Source: an uncultured Eubacteriales bacterium (GTDB taxonomy: Bacteria > Bacillota > Clostridia > Oscillospirales > Oscillospiraceae). Taken from it: a DNA stretch of 64,000 nt. Below the pieces are notes generated by a model. It was not told where the DNA came from and made no database searches. It was given only the letters and a program-made list of their open reading frames with translations. Made by a program: the position numbers and the translations under genes. Location: assembly GCA_900543085.1 (NCBI GenBank), contig UQQF01000008.1, positions 1 through 64,000 on the forward strand, read 5' to 3'. Positions 17,834 through 25,344 of the stretch are shown here, piece after piece. The first letter of the stretch is position 1. Each line of letters begins with the position of its first letter.

Positions 17834-18250
17834 GTGAACATAGACTCCATCAAAAACGGCCTTGTCATAGACCACATCCGCGCCGGCGGAGCCATGGAGC
17901 TCTACCGCCTGCTGCGCCTGGGCGACCTGGACTGCACCGTCGCCATAATCAAAAACGCCCCCAGCGAGAAGATGGGGCGCAAGGACATCATAAAGATAGA
18001 CAGCCCCGAGGACATAGACCTCGGCGTCATCGGCTTCGTCGACCCGGACGCGACCATCAACGTTATACGCGACGGCGTGCTGGTGGAAAAGCGCCACTTC
18101 ACGCTGCCGGAGCGCATAGTCAACGTCCTCAAGTGCCGCAACCCCAGGTGCATCACCACCGTGGAGCCGGGGCTTGACCAGGTCTTCTTCCTCTCCGACC
18201 GCGAGAGCCACACCTACCGCTGCCTCTACTGCGAAGCCCGCGCAGAGTGA
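17834..18250 (+). CDS. pyrI: Aspartate carbamoyltransferase, regulatory chain
   Basis: 138 residues; GTG start at 17834 next to GGAGGTG at the end of pyrB. PyrI binds nucleotides (CTP, ATP, UTP in known enzymes) in its N-terminal domain and contacts PyrB through a zinc domain. The four zinc Cys are visible as KCRNPRC and CLYC near the C-terminus. It is shorter than the E. coli chain (153 aa), with NIDSIKNGLVIDHI at the start. PyrI is patchily present in clostridia, so end-product control here likely includes protein allostery. Confidence 0.95.
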   Translation: MNIDSIKNGLVIDHIRAGGAMELYRLLRLGDLDCTVAIIKNAPSEKMGRKDIIKIDSPEDIDLGVIGFVDPDATINVIRDGVLVEKRHFTLPERIVNVLKCRNPRCITTVEPGLDQVFFLSDRESHTYRCLYCEARAE

Positions 18251-18270
18251 GCGGCCGGGAAAACGCAAAG

Positions 18271-18306
18271 AGCAAAAGAACCAGTCGAAAGACTGGTTCT
18301 TTTGCT
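18271..18306 (+). terminator. Terminator of the pyr operon (bidirectional)
   Basis: Sixteen perfect pairs (AGCAAAAGAACCAGTC and its complement) around a GAAA loop, with the A-rich and T-rich ends built into the stem. It also faces the end of spoIID coming from the other strand. Confidence 0.9.
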
Positions 18307-18343
18307 TGCCTGAGGGCTGCGCCAAATACCTTTGAGGCTCGCG

Positions 18344-19309
18344 CTAGGCTCCGGACAGCTCCGTGCCGGGGTAGTAGTGGGCGAGGATATCTGCGTACCC
18401 GGCGCCGTCCCCGGCCATGACGTTGGCGCCGTACTGGCTCATGCCCACGCCGTGGCCGTAGCCGGTGACGGTGAACAGGAAGCCCTCGTCAGTGCGGTCG
18501 AGCGTAAAGGCCGTGCTGCGCAGGTCAAAGAGCGTGCGCATCTCCGTGCCGGGGATGAGCGTGCCGCCCACGTCCACCGTCTCCACGCGGCCGCTCCCGT
18601 CGCGAGTGACCGCGCCGAGCCAGAACGCGCTCTCGCCGCTGAGCTGTATGTCCGGGTAGGCGCTGTGTATCGTCTCGGCGAACTCGGCCTCGGACACGGT
18701 GACGCTGGTGACGTAGTTGGGCACGTCCTCCGCCGTCTCGGGGGAGTCCACGCTCACCAGGTAAGGGCGCGCCGACCAGACCTCGGCGGCGTCCTCGGTC
18801 ATGCCCGCGCTGGAGGAGTGGAACAGCGCCTCTATCGGCTTGCCCTCGTAGGCCAGGTACTGCCCGTCGGTGGAGCGGACGGCGTCGAGTATCTTGGCGT
18901 AGTTTGCGTCGTAGGCATCGCCCCAGTTTGAGCGCATCTGCTCTGCCGTGAGGTGCGCCTTGCAACAGGCGGGGTCGTCGCAGACGGCGGCGTCCGGGTG
19001 CGCGGACTTGGGCGAGGCCGTGAGGTGGAGGATGTACGTGCGCGCGGCGACGGCCTGTGCCTTTAGCGCCTCCGGCTCGAAGCTCGCGGGCATCTCCCCG
19101 GCGACGGCTCCGGGCAGCCAATCGGCCATCGTCGTCTCCACGGCCTCGCCGCCGCTGAGCGCCGTGAAGCGTATGTCCCCGTCCTCGCCGGCGTATTGCG
19201 CGCCGACGGAGGGCGTGACGTCCGCCGTGTCCTCCGGCGATACGAGCAGCAGCGGGATCGCAAGCGCCAGCGCGAGGCACAGCAGCGCGGCGGCGAATAC
19301 AGTTCTCAC
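18344..19309 (-). CDS. spoIID: Stage II sporulation protein D (SpoIID/LytB)
   Basis: 321 residues; GTG start behind AAGGAGGTCACAAC. One N-terminal membrane segment (residues 3-23) leaves the rest outside the mother-cell membrane. SpoIID is the lytic transglycosylase that, with SpoIIP, digests septal peptidoglycan during engulfment. The catalytic Glu is residue 72 in AGEMPASFEPEALKAQAVAA; the Cys-rich CDDPACC segment and SSSAGMTEDAAEVW follow the family. The SpoIIP partner and SpoIIQ are not in this window. Its presence implies the organism, or its recent ancestor, can sporulate. Confidence 0.92.
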   Translation of the reverse strand: MRTVFAAALLCLALALAIPLLLVSPEDTADVTPSVGAQYAGEDGDIRFTALSGGEAVETTMADWLPGAVAGEMPASFEPEALKAQAVAARTYILHLTASPKSAHPDAAVCDDPACCKAHLTAEQMRSNWGDAYDANYAKILDAVRSTDGQYLAYEGKPIEALFHSSSAGMTEDAAEVWSARPYLVSVDSPETAEDVPNYVTSVTVSEAEFAETIHSAYPDIQLSGESAFWLGAVTRDGSGRVETVDVGGTLIPGTEMRTLFDLRSTAFTLDRTDEGFLFTVTGYGHGVGMSQYGANVMAGDGAGYADILAHYYPGTELSGA

Positions 19310-19329
19310 GTTGTGACCTCCTTTTTCTG

Positions 19330-19358
19330 TTGACTAGAGCCCCGTAGAGGTATAAAAT
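19330..19358 (+). promoter_or_regulatory. Promoter of the membrane protein gene at 19376
   Basis: TTGACT (19330-19335) then, after 17 bases, TAAAAT (19353-19358), overlapping TATAAA. It starts inside the leader of the divergent spoIID. Confidence 0.55.
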
Positions 19359-19375
19359 GTTATGACAGCGCCGCT

Positions 19376-20425
19376 TTGAGCGGCCTTGTAAAATTCTATT
19401 TGGACGGGTTTGACCATATGCGTAAATACGCGCTTACACTTACTTGCACGACCTGTGTGTTCGGCGCCTTCGGGATATTCTGCCGCTGGATACAGGGCAT
19501 GTCCGCCTTTGAGGAGAACGGCCTATACAAAACGGGCAGCGTCTGGGGCATAATACTCATACTCATGTACATAGCCGCTGCGGCGACGCTCATAGGCTTC
19601 GCGGTGTTTTTCAAGAAAAAGCTCGGCCTGGCCTCTCCGCCGGAGTACGGCCTCGCCACGGCGGGGAACCGCCGCTGGGCGCTGATCATCGCGCTGGTTA
19701 TGACTCTCGCCATGGTCGGCGGCAGCGTCATGCTGCTGGTGACGGCGGATGAGGAGCAGTTTTCCGACATGCTGCGCATGCTGGCTCTGCTGGGCATCTT
19801 CGCCGCGGCGGGCTTCATGGGTCTCGCCGCCAGCAGCGGCAAGCCCTCGCCCAAGGGCAGCGCGCTGGAGGCCGGGCTCTGCCTCGCCGCCGCACTGCCT
19901 GTGGCCTTCTGCTGCTTCTGGCTGGTGGTCAGCTACCGCCAGGACGCCGCGACCAGCGTGGTGTGGAAGTACGCCCCCGAGATAATCTCGCTGGCCGTCA
20001 CCTTGCTCGCGTTCTACTACGTCGCGGGTCACGCCTACGGGCGCCCGAGACCCTTCGCGGCCATCTTCTTCTGCGAGTTCGGCGCGTTCTGCTGCTTTGT
20101 GACCTTGCCGGACGAGCGGCTGTTCGCCCTGCAAATCATGTTTTTCGCTACGGCGGTCATGCAGCTTTACGTGGGTCTGCTCATGACGGTGAACCTGCGC
20201 CCCGCCGGAGAGATAGACGCGCGCTTCCCGGGCGCGCTCGAGGCTGAGGGACTGGCCGAGCCGGAGGAGAACGCCGGGGAGAGCTCCGAGCCGGAGCTGG
20301 AGGACATGGGCTCCGACGAGGGCGGCGAGGAGAAGTTTGTCGAGGTCACCGAGGAGTATCTCGGCTCCGATGACTCGGAAAACGCCGAAAACACGGCCGG
20401 AGAAGACGCCGGACAAAAGAAATAG
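19376..20425 (+). CDS. Multi-pass membrane protein with acidic C-terminal tail, unknown function
   Basis: 349 residues if the TTG at 19376 is used; an ATG at 19418 (MRKYALTLTC) would remove 14 residues, and neither has a clear ribosome site. About seven hydrophobic segments span residues 20-280, then a strongly acidic tail (from about residue 285: EPEENAGESSEPELEDMGSD) ends in GEDAGQKK. No family recognised. Its promoter backs onto spoIID, so a sporulation link is possible but unsupported. The strong rpmH promoter starts two bases after its stop. Confidence 0.6.
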   Translation: MSGLVKFYLDGFDHMRKYALTLTCTTCVFGAFGIFCRWIQGMSAFEENGLYKTGSVWGIILILMYIAAAATLIGFAVFFKKKLGLASPPEYGLATAGNRRWALIIALVMTLAMVGGSVMLLVTADEEQFSDMLRMLALLGIFAAAGFMGLAASSGKPSPKGSALEAGLCLAAALPVAFCCFWLVVSYRQDAATSVVWKYAPEIISLAVTLLAFYYVAGHAYGRPRPFAAIFFCEFGAFCCFVTLPDERLFALQIMFFATAVMQLYVGLLMTVNLRPAGEIDARFPGALEAEGLAEPEENAGESSEPELEDMGSDEGGEEKFVEVTEEYLGSDDSENAENTAGEDAGQKK

Positions 20426-20426
20426 G

Positions 20427-20456
20427 TTGACAGCCCGGGCAACAATATTATATAAT
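20427..20456 (+). promoter_or_regulatory. Strong promoter of the rpmH-rnpA-yidD-yidC-jag operon
   Basis: TTGACA (20427-20432), 18-base spacer, TATAAT (20451-20456). It is followed by a leader of about 170 bases. Confidence 0.85.
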
Positions 20457-20630
20457 TACCCTCTGCCGGACATCGGCGGAGGGTATTTGCGTCCGTTTAG
20501 CGCCCCGAACTTCGGCGGCGCGCCCGAAGGAGCCCGCCTCGGGGCGGGAGACGAGCGTAAATGCTTTTTCAAGTCAACTACGGCGGTGCACGCACCGCTT
20601 GTTGAGTAATAAACCGAAAGGATGATTTCA
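20457..20630 (+). promoter_or_regulatory. Structured rpmH leader
   Basis: The leader holds three stem-loops: 20457-20483 (ACCCTC...GAGGGT with TGCCG/CGGCG inner pairs), a nested hairpin 20501-20546 (CGCCCCGA with TCGGGGCG outside, CTTCGG with CCGAAG inside), and 20583-20598 (GCGGTGC-AC-GCACCGC) close to the rpmH ribosome site. No ORF is evident. It could be an autoregulatory or mRNA-stabilising leader. Confidence 0.4.
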
Positions 20631-20765
20631 ATGGTTCGCACGTATCAGCCCAAGAAGCGCCAGCGCAAGAAGGAGCACGGCTTCCGCAAGCGCATGGCCA
20701 CCCGTAACGGCCGCAAGGTTCTCGCCCGCCGCAGAGCCAAAGGCAGAGCCAAGCTCTCCTACTGA
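20631..20765 (+). CDS. rpmH: 50S ribosomal protein L34
   Basis: 44 residues, starting [19 protein letters not shown] and ending KGRAKLSY, the standard L34 sequence and length. ATG 20631 follows GAAAGGATG. L34 is a small basic protein of the large ribosomal subunit. First gene of the conserved rpmH-rnpA-yidD-yidC-jag cluster. dnaA, which often lies next to rpmH, is not upstream here. Confidence 0.97.
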   Translation: MVRTYQPKKRQRKKEHGFRKRMATRNGRKVLARRRAKGRAKLSY

Positions 20766-20807
20766 GTAAGGCTGCGGACAAGTCCGCGCAAGCAAAGAAG
20801 GCAGCGC

Positions 20808-21158
20808 TTGGAGTTCACAGTCCCGCTTAAAATGAACTACGATTTCCGTCGCGCCTACCGTAGGGGAAGGAGCGCGGCGGAGCCTTGCCTTGTTGTCTAT
20901 GCAAGGCGCAACAATACGGCGGAAAACCGCGTGGGCTTCACCGTGTCGGCCAAGCTCGGCCACGCGGTGGTGCGCAACCGCGTCCGCCGCCGCCTGCGTG
21001 AGATATACAGGCTGAACGAGCATCTGTTCCGCCCCGGCTTCGACATAGTCGTCGTGGCCAGGCACAGGAGCGTTTCTGCTGAGTACCGGCGCCTGGAGCG
21101 CGAATTCCTGCGCGCCTGCGCCGGTCTTGCGCTTATAAAGGAGGCGCATACGAGTTGA
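20808..21158 (+). CDS. rnpA: Ribonuclease P protein component
   Basis: 116 residues using the TTG at 20808 (AGAAGG six bases before), which gives the usual start [20 protein letters not shown]; an ATG at 20832 would cut into the conserved N-terminus. RnpA binds the RNase P RNA and helps it mature tRNA 5' ends. The conserved basic RNR region is [12 protein letters not shown] near residue 57. It overlaps yidD by four bases. Confidence 0.94.
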   Translation: MEFTVPLKMNYDFRRAYRRGRSAAEPCLVVYARRNNTAENRVGFTVSAKLGHAVVRNRVRRRLREIYRLNEHLFRPGFDIVVVARHRSVSAEYRRLEREFLRACAGLALIKEAHTS

Positions 21159-21373
21159 AAAGGCTCATGATGGCGCTCATTCGTTTCTACCGCAAGAACA
21201 TCTCTCCCCTGACTCCGCCCTGCTGCCGGTTCATACCAACCTGCTCGGAATACGCGCTCGAGGCCATAGAGAAATACGGCGCCGTCAAGGGCGGCTGGCT
21301 GGCGGTCAAGCGCCTGTCGCGCTGCCACCCGCTGCACTTTGGCGAGCACGAGTTCTACGACCCCGTGCCATAA
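21155..21373 (+). CDS. yidD: Membrane protein insertion efficiency factor YidD
   Basis: 72 residues from a TTG overlapping the rnpA stop (AGGAGG nine bases upstream). The family pattern [20 protein letters not shown], with [12 protein letters not shown] after it, is intact, including the conserved Cys residues. YidD is an amphipathic inner-face protein that assists YidC-dependent insertion. It sits between rnpA and yidC as in most bacteria. Confidence 0.94.
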   Translation: MKRLMMALIRFYRKNISPLTPPCCRFIPTCSEYALEAIEKYGAVKGGWLAVKRLSRCHPLHFGEHEFYDPVP

Positions 21374-21432
21374 TAGCCGCGCGCACCGCCCGGACGCGAG
21401 TTCGGGACAACTCACCGAGGAGCTAAAAAACA

Positions 21433-22791
21433 ATGCTTGATGCTATAGCAACACCTTTTGGCTGGCTGATGATGCGGCTCTATGAGCTGACGGACAACTT
21501 CGGCTGGGCCATAATCCTGTTTGCCATCGTCGTCGCGCTTGTGCTTCTGCCGTTCATGGCCAAGAGCAAAAAGAGCATGATGCGCATGACCAGGCTGCAG
21601 CCGCGCATGATGGAGCTGCAGAAGAAGCACGAGGGCAACCCGCAAAAGCTCAACGAGGAGATGGCACGCCTCTACCGCGAGAACAAGGTCAGCCCCATGG
21701 GCGGCTGCCTGTGGAGCCTGCTGCCGCTGTTCATCATGATCGCGCTCTACCGCGCCGTCGTCAAGCCGCTCACCATAATGATGGGCATACCCGACGACAT
21801 GCTGCAGCAGGGCGGAGCCATATATGAGCAGCTCCAGAACCTGGGCTATTCGCTCAGCAACTACACGAGCTCCGCAAACAGCTTCTATGAGCAGATTTAT
21901 CAGGCGAAGTTCATAACCGAGAACTGGGACGCCTTCCGCGGCATTTCTGACAACCTCGTCCAGATGAACTTCAACTTCGTCGGCCTGGATCTCTCCGTCA
22001 CGCCCGACTGGCATTTCTGGAGCTTTGACCTCTCCGCCGGCGCCTGGCCGGTCATCGGTCTGTTCATCATGCCGCTGATATCCACCGGACTGAACTACCT
22101 GTCCATGTTCATCAGCCGCAAGCTCCAGCCCAGCGTCGGCACCACCCAGCAGCAGCAGGCCAGCGCCTCCAGCATGAAGACCATGATGATAATCATGCCT
22201 CTCATGAGCTTGTGGATAGGCTACGTTATGCCGGCCGCGCTCTGCGTCTACTGGATAATGAACAGCCTCACCGGCATAATCCGCGAGGTGGGACTCACTC
22301 TGCTCTATCGCAAGCAGATGGCGAAGGAGGACGAGGAGTTCTACACCAAGGAGAGAGCCAGAGAGGAGGAGCTGGAGCGGAAACGCCAGGAGACGGAGCG
22401 TCTGCGCGCCATGAACGCGACCACCGTCAACAAGAACACCAGCAAGAAAAAACAACAGGCTCAGGCTGCACAGTCCGCCGCCGAGCGCCGCGCCGCCGCC
22501 GAGAGGGCGGAGCGCGCCGCGCGCCGCGAGCGTTTGGGCATCACGGAGCAGGAGAAGCCGGCTTCCCAGGTCGGCAACCGCCGCTTCGCGCGCGGCCGCG
22601 CCTATGTTGAGGATCGCTACGAGAACCCCGAGGAGGCCGAGGAGGCCACGCTGGCCGCCGCGGAGGCGAGCGAGGGCGTGGACGCCATCGACCCCGACGC
22701 CGCCGACGACGTCGCGCCGGAGCTCGTGGACGAGCCCATTGATGAGGCTCCCGCGGAAGAAAACGGGGAGCAGCAGGAGAATGTGAAATGA
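21433..22791 (+). CDS. yidC: Membrane protein insertase YidC/Oxa1 family, with long charged tail
   Basis: 452 residues; ATG 21433 after GAGGAGC. It inserts and folds membrane proteins with or without SecYEG. As in Gram-positives there is no large periplasmic domain: a hydrophobic segment at about 24-42, a cytoplasmic hairpin with RLQPRMMELQKKH near 54-66, then membrane segments near 92-110, 203-222 and 250-280. From about residue 292 the tail is unusually long (about 160 residues), first basic/coiled (KERAREEELERKRQE), then Ala/Glu/Asp-rich. The lipoprotein signal of Bacillus SpoIIIJ is absent. Confidence 0.94.
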   Translation: MLDAIATPFGWLMMRLYELTDNFGWAIILFAIVVALVLLPFMAKSKKSMMRMTRLQPRMMELQKKHEGNPQKLNEEMARLYRENKVSPMGGCLWSLLPLFIMIALYRAVVKPLTIMMGIPDDMLQQGGAIYEQLQNLGYSLSNYTSSANSFYEQIYQAKFITENWDAFRGISDNLVQMNFNFVGLDLSVTPDWHFWSFDLSAGAWPVIGLFIMPLISTGLNYLSMFISRKLQPSVGTTQQQQASASSMKTMMIIMPLMSLWIGYVMPAALCVYWIMNSLTGIIREVGLTLLYRKQMAKEDEEFYTKERAREEELERKRQETERLRAMNATTVNKNTSKKKQQAQAAQSAAERRAAAERAERAARRERLGITEQEKPASQVGNRRFARGRAYVEDRYENPEEAEEATLAAAEASEGVDAIDPDAADDVAPELVDEPIDEAPAEENGEQQENVK

Positions 22792-23582
22792 TTAAATACC
22801 TTGAAAAATCCGGGAAGACCGAGGACGAGGCTCTGGCCGCCGCTCTCGCAGAGCTGGGTCTGGAGCGTGACGACGTCTCCGTCGAGATAGTCGAGCGCGC
22901 CAAGAGCGGCTTCCTCGGCATAGGCGCCTCCCCCGCGGTCATTCGCGTGCAGTACGAGGTCGCCGACGAGGCTCCGGCGGTCGAAGAAGCCCCGGCCGAG
23001 GCCGAGGTGCGCGCCGAGAGCGCCGAGACGCGCCCTGAGAGCCCCGCCGAGGCCGCTCCGGCCGAATATGAGCCCAAGTACACCGAGGGCGTCAAGGCCG
23101 CCACGGAGAGCTTTCTGCACGGCCTGCTTGAGCGCATGGGCGTCAAGGCCGAGATAACGATACGCGACCGCGACAACGGCGGACTGCTTGTCGAGCTGGC
23201 CGGACCGGGCATGGGTGCGGTCATCGGCCGCCGCGGCGAGACCCTCGATGCCATACAGCACCTGACCAACTACGCCGTGAACCGCGGCAGCGAAAAGCGC
23301 TGCCACATCAGCGTCGACGCCGAGAGCTACCGCGCCAAGCGCGAGGAGAGCCTTGTGCGCCTGGCCGAGAAGATGGCCGCCAAGGTGGTCAAGTACAAGC
23401 GCTCGATGGCTCTCGAGCCGATGAACTCCTACGAGCGCCACGTCATACACACCGCCCTCCAGAACTACGAGGGCGTGTCCACCAGCTCCACGGGCACCGA
23501 GCCCAACCGCCGCGTTGTCGTCTCCTACGAGCGCACGGCGAAGCAGCCGGACAACCGCCCGCAGAGCCGTGAGTGGAGCTGA
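22788..23582 (+). CDS. jag: Jag/KhpB RNA-binding protein
   Basis: 264 residues, ATG overlapping the yidC stop. Domain order: Jag N-terminal domain (residues 1-52, with ERAKSGFLGIGASPA), an acidic Ala/Glu linker (60-100), a KH domain (about 110-190, GxxG-like GRRGETLDAIQ near 150) and an R3H domain (about 195-262, RHVIHTAL). KhpB/Jag proteins bind RNA together with KhpA and influence cell elongation and division; the conserved position behind yidC supports the call. Confidence 0.93.
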   Translation: MIKYLEKSGKTEDEALAAALAELGLERDDVSVEIVERAKSGFLGIGASPAVIRVQYEVADEAPAVEEAPAEAEVRAESAETRPESPAEAAPAEYEPKYTEGVKAATESFLHGLLERMGVKAEITIRDRDNGGLLVELAGPGMGAVIGRRGETLDAIQHLTNYAVNRGSEKRCHISVDAESYRAKREESLVRLAEKMAAKVVKYKRSMALEPMNSYERHVIHTALQNYEGVSTSSTGTEPNRRVVVSYERTAKQPDNRPQSREWS

Positions 23583-23597
23583 TTGGAGGTTAGACCA

Positions 23598-23822
23598 TTG
23601 TTTGAAACCGTCAGAAAGGTTCTGGCCGAGCAGCTCGAGGTAGACCCCGCCATGATAACGATGGAGACGGACATCATCGACGACCTCGGCGCAGACTCTC
23701 TCGACCTGGTCGAGCTGGTCATGAGCCTTGAGGAGCACTATGACATCGTCCTCACCGACGACAAGACCGCCAACGTCCGCACGGTCGGACAGGTGGTAAA
23801 CATGCTCGAGCAGTTCGCGTAA
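23598..23822 (+). CDS. acpP: Acyl carrier protein
   Basis: 74 residues with a TTG start at 23598, eight bases after GGAGG; an earlier TTG at 23583 would place the ribosome site inside the gene. The phosphopantetheine site is Ser34 in DDLGADSLDLVELVM. Carries acyl chains in fatty-acid synthesis. It lies 15 bases after jag, an unusual place: acpP normally sits with fab genes, none of which is here. It may be the housekeeping ACP or a specialised paralog. Confidence 0.92.
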   Translation: MFETVRKVLAEQLEVDPAMITMETDIIDDLGADSLDLVELVMSLEEHYDIVLTDDKTANVRTVGQVVNMLEQFA

Positions 23823-23835
23823 ACCAACGAAATAA

Positions 23836-23860
23836 CTCCGCCGGTCATTGACCGGCGGAG
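23836..23860 (+). terminator. Hairpin after acpP, left copy of a duplicated pair
   Basis: CTCCGCCGGT and ACCGGCGGAG pair around CATTG. An identical 25-base hairpin recurs at 24108-24132, and the two bracket repeat element A. Only a short T-stretch (TTT) follows this copy. Confidence 0.7.
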
Positions 23861-24103
23861 TTTGAGACTGTCAAAAAAGGCCCTCGACGGCCTTTTTTTG
23901 ACAATAAAGTCCCCCGGCCGCGAGCGGCCGATGGGGACCGGCGCTGCGCTTCGCGCCTCGGTTGTCCGCCAAAGGCGGACAATTCGACACTGCGCTCCGC
24001 GAAATGTATTTTCGGCGACGTACACGCCGCCGCCGAAAATGATTGCAGTCCCTTTCGCGCCCATAGGGCGCGAAACTCTGCGAGGCTTTTTCGACAAGCT
24101 GAA
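23861..24103. repeat. Intergenic repeat element A (MITE-like, four hairpins)
   Basis: Non-coding stretch with successive stem-loops: 23869-23903 (GTCAAAAAAGGC...GGCCTTTTTTTGAC), 23915-23930 (CGGCCG-CGAG-CGGCCG), 23962-23982 (TTGTCCGCC-AAA-GGCGGACAA), 24008-24040 (ATTTTCGGCG...CGCCGAAAAT, loop with GTACACGCC) and 24054-24072 (TTTCGCGCCC-ATA-GGGCGCGAAA, the right arm running to 24075). The ends (TTTGAGACTGTCAAAAAA, and TTTTTCGACAAGCTGAAA at about 24088-24107) are imperfect inverted repeats of each other. A related element lies at 38988-39200. Antisense ORFs across it look spurious. Confidence 0.65.
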
Positions 24104-24107
24104 ACTC

Positions 24108-24138
24108 CGCCGGTCATTGACCGGCGGAGTTTTTATTT
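24108..24138 (+). terminator. Terminator, right copy of the duplicated hairpin
   Basis: Same 25-base hairpin as at 23836-23860, here followed by TTTTTATTT, a convincing terminator for read-through from acpP. Confidence 0.75.
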
Positions 24139-24234
24139 CCCGCGCTTTTCTCGCGCTGCGACTGGGTTTCGAGCGATTGCGCGCGCCGCGGGGCGGTATA
24201 ATCAGGGCAAACGACGCAAAAGGGAGGAGAGCGC

Positions 24235-25059
24235 GTGCAATCCATACTTACGAGACCGCGGCTGGGCAGGGCGGGCATAGTCCAGCTGCCGGTCAACGAG
24301 ATAGACCCCAACCCCAACCAGCCTAGAAAGCTGTTCGACGACTCTCAGCTCGCCGAGCTGTCCGCGAGCATAGCGGAGTACGGCGTTATCTCCCCGCTGA
24401 CCGTGCGGCTGCACTTCGGCCGCTACGAGCTGGTGGCCGGGGAGCGGCGGCTGCGCGCGGCGCGCATGGCCGGGCTGAAGAAGGTGCCGTGCATAGTCCT
24501 GGACGTGAACATGGAGGAGTCCAGCATGCTGGCGATGGTGGAGAACCTGCAGCGGCAGGACCTGGACTTCCTGGAGGAGGCGCGGGGAATAGCCAACCTG
24601 ATGCGCATGTACGGGCTGAGCCAGGAGGAGTGCGCCCGGCGGCTGGGGCGCAGCCAGTCCTCGGTGGCGAACAAGCTGCGGCTGCTCAAGCTGCCCGACG
24701 ACGTGCTGGCGGCGCTGCGGGACAACGGCCTGACCGAGCGCCACGGCCGCGCGCTGCTGCGCCTGCCGGACGCGGAGAGCCGGCGCGCCGCGCTCGCCCA
24801 CATAGTGCAGGAGGGGCTGAACGTGGCGCAGACGGACAGGTACGTCGACTCCCTGCTCGCGCCGGAGGAGGACGCTCCGAAGCCCGGGCGCAAGCGCTCG
24901 TTCATACTCAAGGACGTGCGCGTGTTCCTCAACTCGCTGACGCACAGCCTGGACGTGATGAAAAAGGGCGGCATAGACGCCGGCTTCAAAAAAGAGGAGA
25001 CAGACGACGAGCTTATCGTGACCATATCCATACCCAAAAAGCGCCCGGCCGGGGGATGA
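24235..25059 (+). CDS. ParB/Spo0J-family DNA-binding protein, probably Noc-like
   Basis: 274 residues; GTG 24235 after AGGGAGGAG; a TATAAT at 24197-24202 could be its -10. The ParB N-terminal domain is clear: VNEIDPNPNQPRK near 20-32, then SIAEYGVISPL and the CTP-binding motif GERRLRAARMAG near 69-80, followed by the HTH (GLSQEECARRLGRSQSSVAN near 128-147). No parA/soj gene is next to it, which favours the nucleoid-occlusion paralog Noc over the segregation ParB, but the membrane-targeting N-terminal helix of Noc is not obvious. In Bacillus noc lies in the same rpmH-yidC neighbourhood. Confidence 0.88.
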   Translation: MQSILTRPRLGRAGIVQLPVNEIDPNPNQPRKLFDDSQLAELSASIAEYGVISPLTVRLHFGRYELVAGERRLRAARMAGLKKVPCIVLDVNMEESSMLAMVENLQRQDLDFLEEARGIANLMRMYGLSQEECARRLGRSQSSVANKLRLLKLPDDVLAALRDNGLTERHGRALLRLPDAESRRAALAHIVQEGLNVAQTDRYVDSLLAPEEDAPKPGRKRSFILKDVRVFLNSLTHSLDVMKKGGIDAGFKKEETDDELIVTISIPKKRPAGG

Positions 25060-25092
25060 CATGGCTCATTTCGCGTAAGACGGGAAAAATTA

Positions 25093-25126
25093 TTGCCGCC
25101 AAAGGTCTCGCAGACCTTTGGCGGCA
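25093..25126 (-). terminator. Terminator of the feo operon
   Basis: Sixteen perfect pairs (TTGCCGCCAAAGGTCT and complement) around a 3-base loop; on the minus strand it runs into AATAATTTTTC. It also lies after the plus-strand ParB-like gene. Confidence 0.7.
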
Positions 25127-25149
25127 AACACAAGAGGATGGAAGGGGTG

Positions 25150-25344
25150 TTATTTGCTTTTTACTGTCTTGGCGCCGTGGCAGGCGCTGCACGCGCCGCA
25201 GGAGCCGCAGCTTCCTCCGCAGGAGCAGCCGTCCTTGCCCTGCCGTTTGTCGCGGATCATCTTGCGGATGACCAGTACGACGACGGCGAGGAGCACAAGC
25301 GCCACTATTATTGTCGCCAGGTTGGCTGCCAGCCACTCAAACAT
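25150..25344 (-). CDS. FeoB-associated Cys-rich membrane protein
   Basis: 64 residues: one membrane helix (residues 6-26, ANLATIIVALVLLAVVVLVI) then a basic stretch and a Cys-rich tail (CSCGGSCGSCGACSACHG). This small family is found after feoB in Firmicutes, where it is thought to assist Fe(II) transport in place of FeoC. The start overlaps the feoB stop by eight bases. Confidence 0.9.
   Translation of the reverse strand: MFEWLAANLATIIVALVLLAVVVLVIRKMIRDKRQGKDGCSCGGSCGSCGACSACHGAKTVKSK

Noticed and set aside
20426..20630. Replication origin next to rpmH
   Set aside because: No dnaA or dnaN gene and no cluster of TTATCCACA boxes in the region.
23738..24117. Minus-strand frames of about 90-119 codons across repeat element A
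   Set aside because: They read through hairpins of a repeat; partial similarity to a frame across element B is explained by the shared DNA, not by a protein.
24235..25059. Calling the ParB-like gene as spo0J/parB with certainty
   Set aside because: No parA/soj neighbour; Noc is as likely or more so, so no symbol was given.
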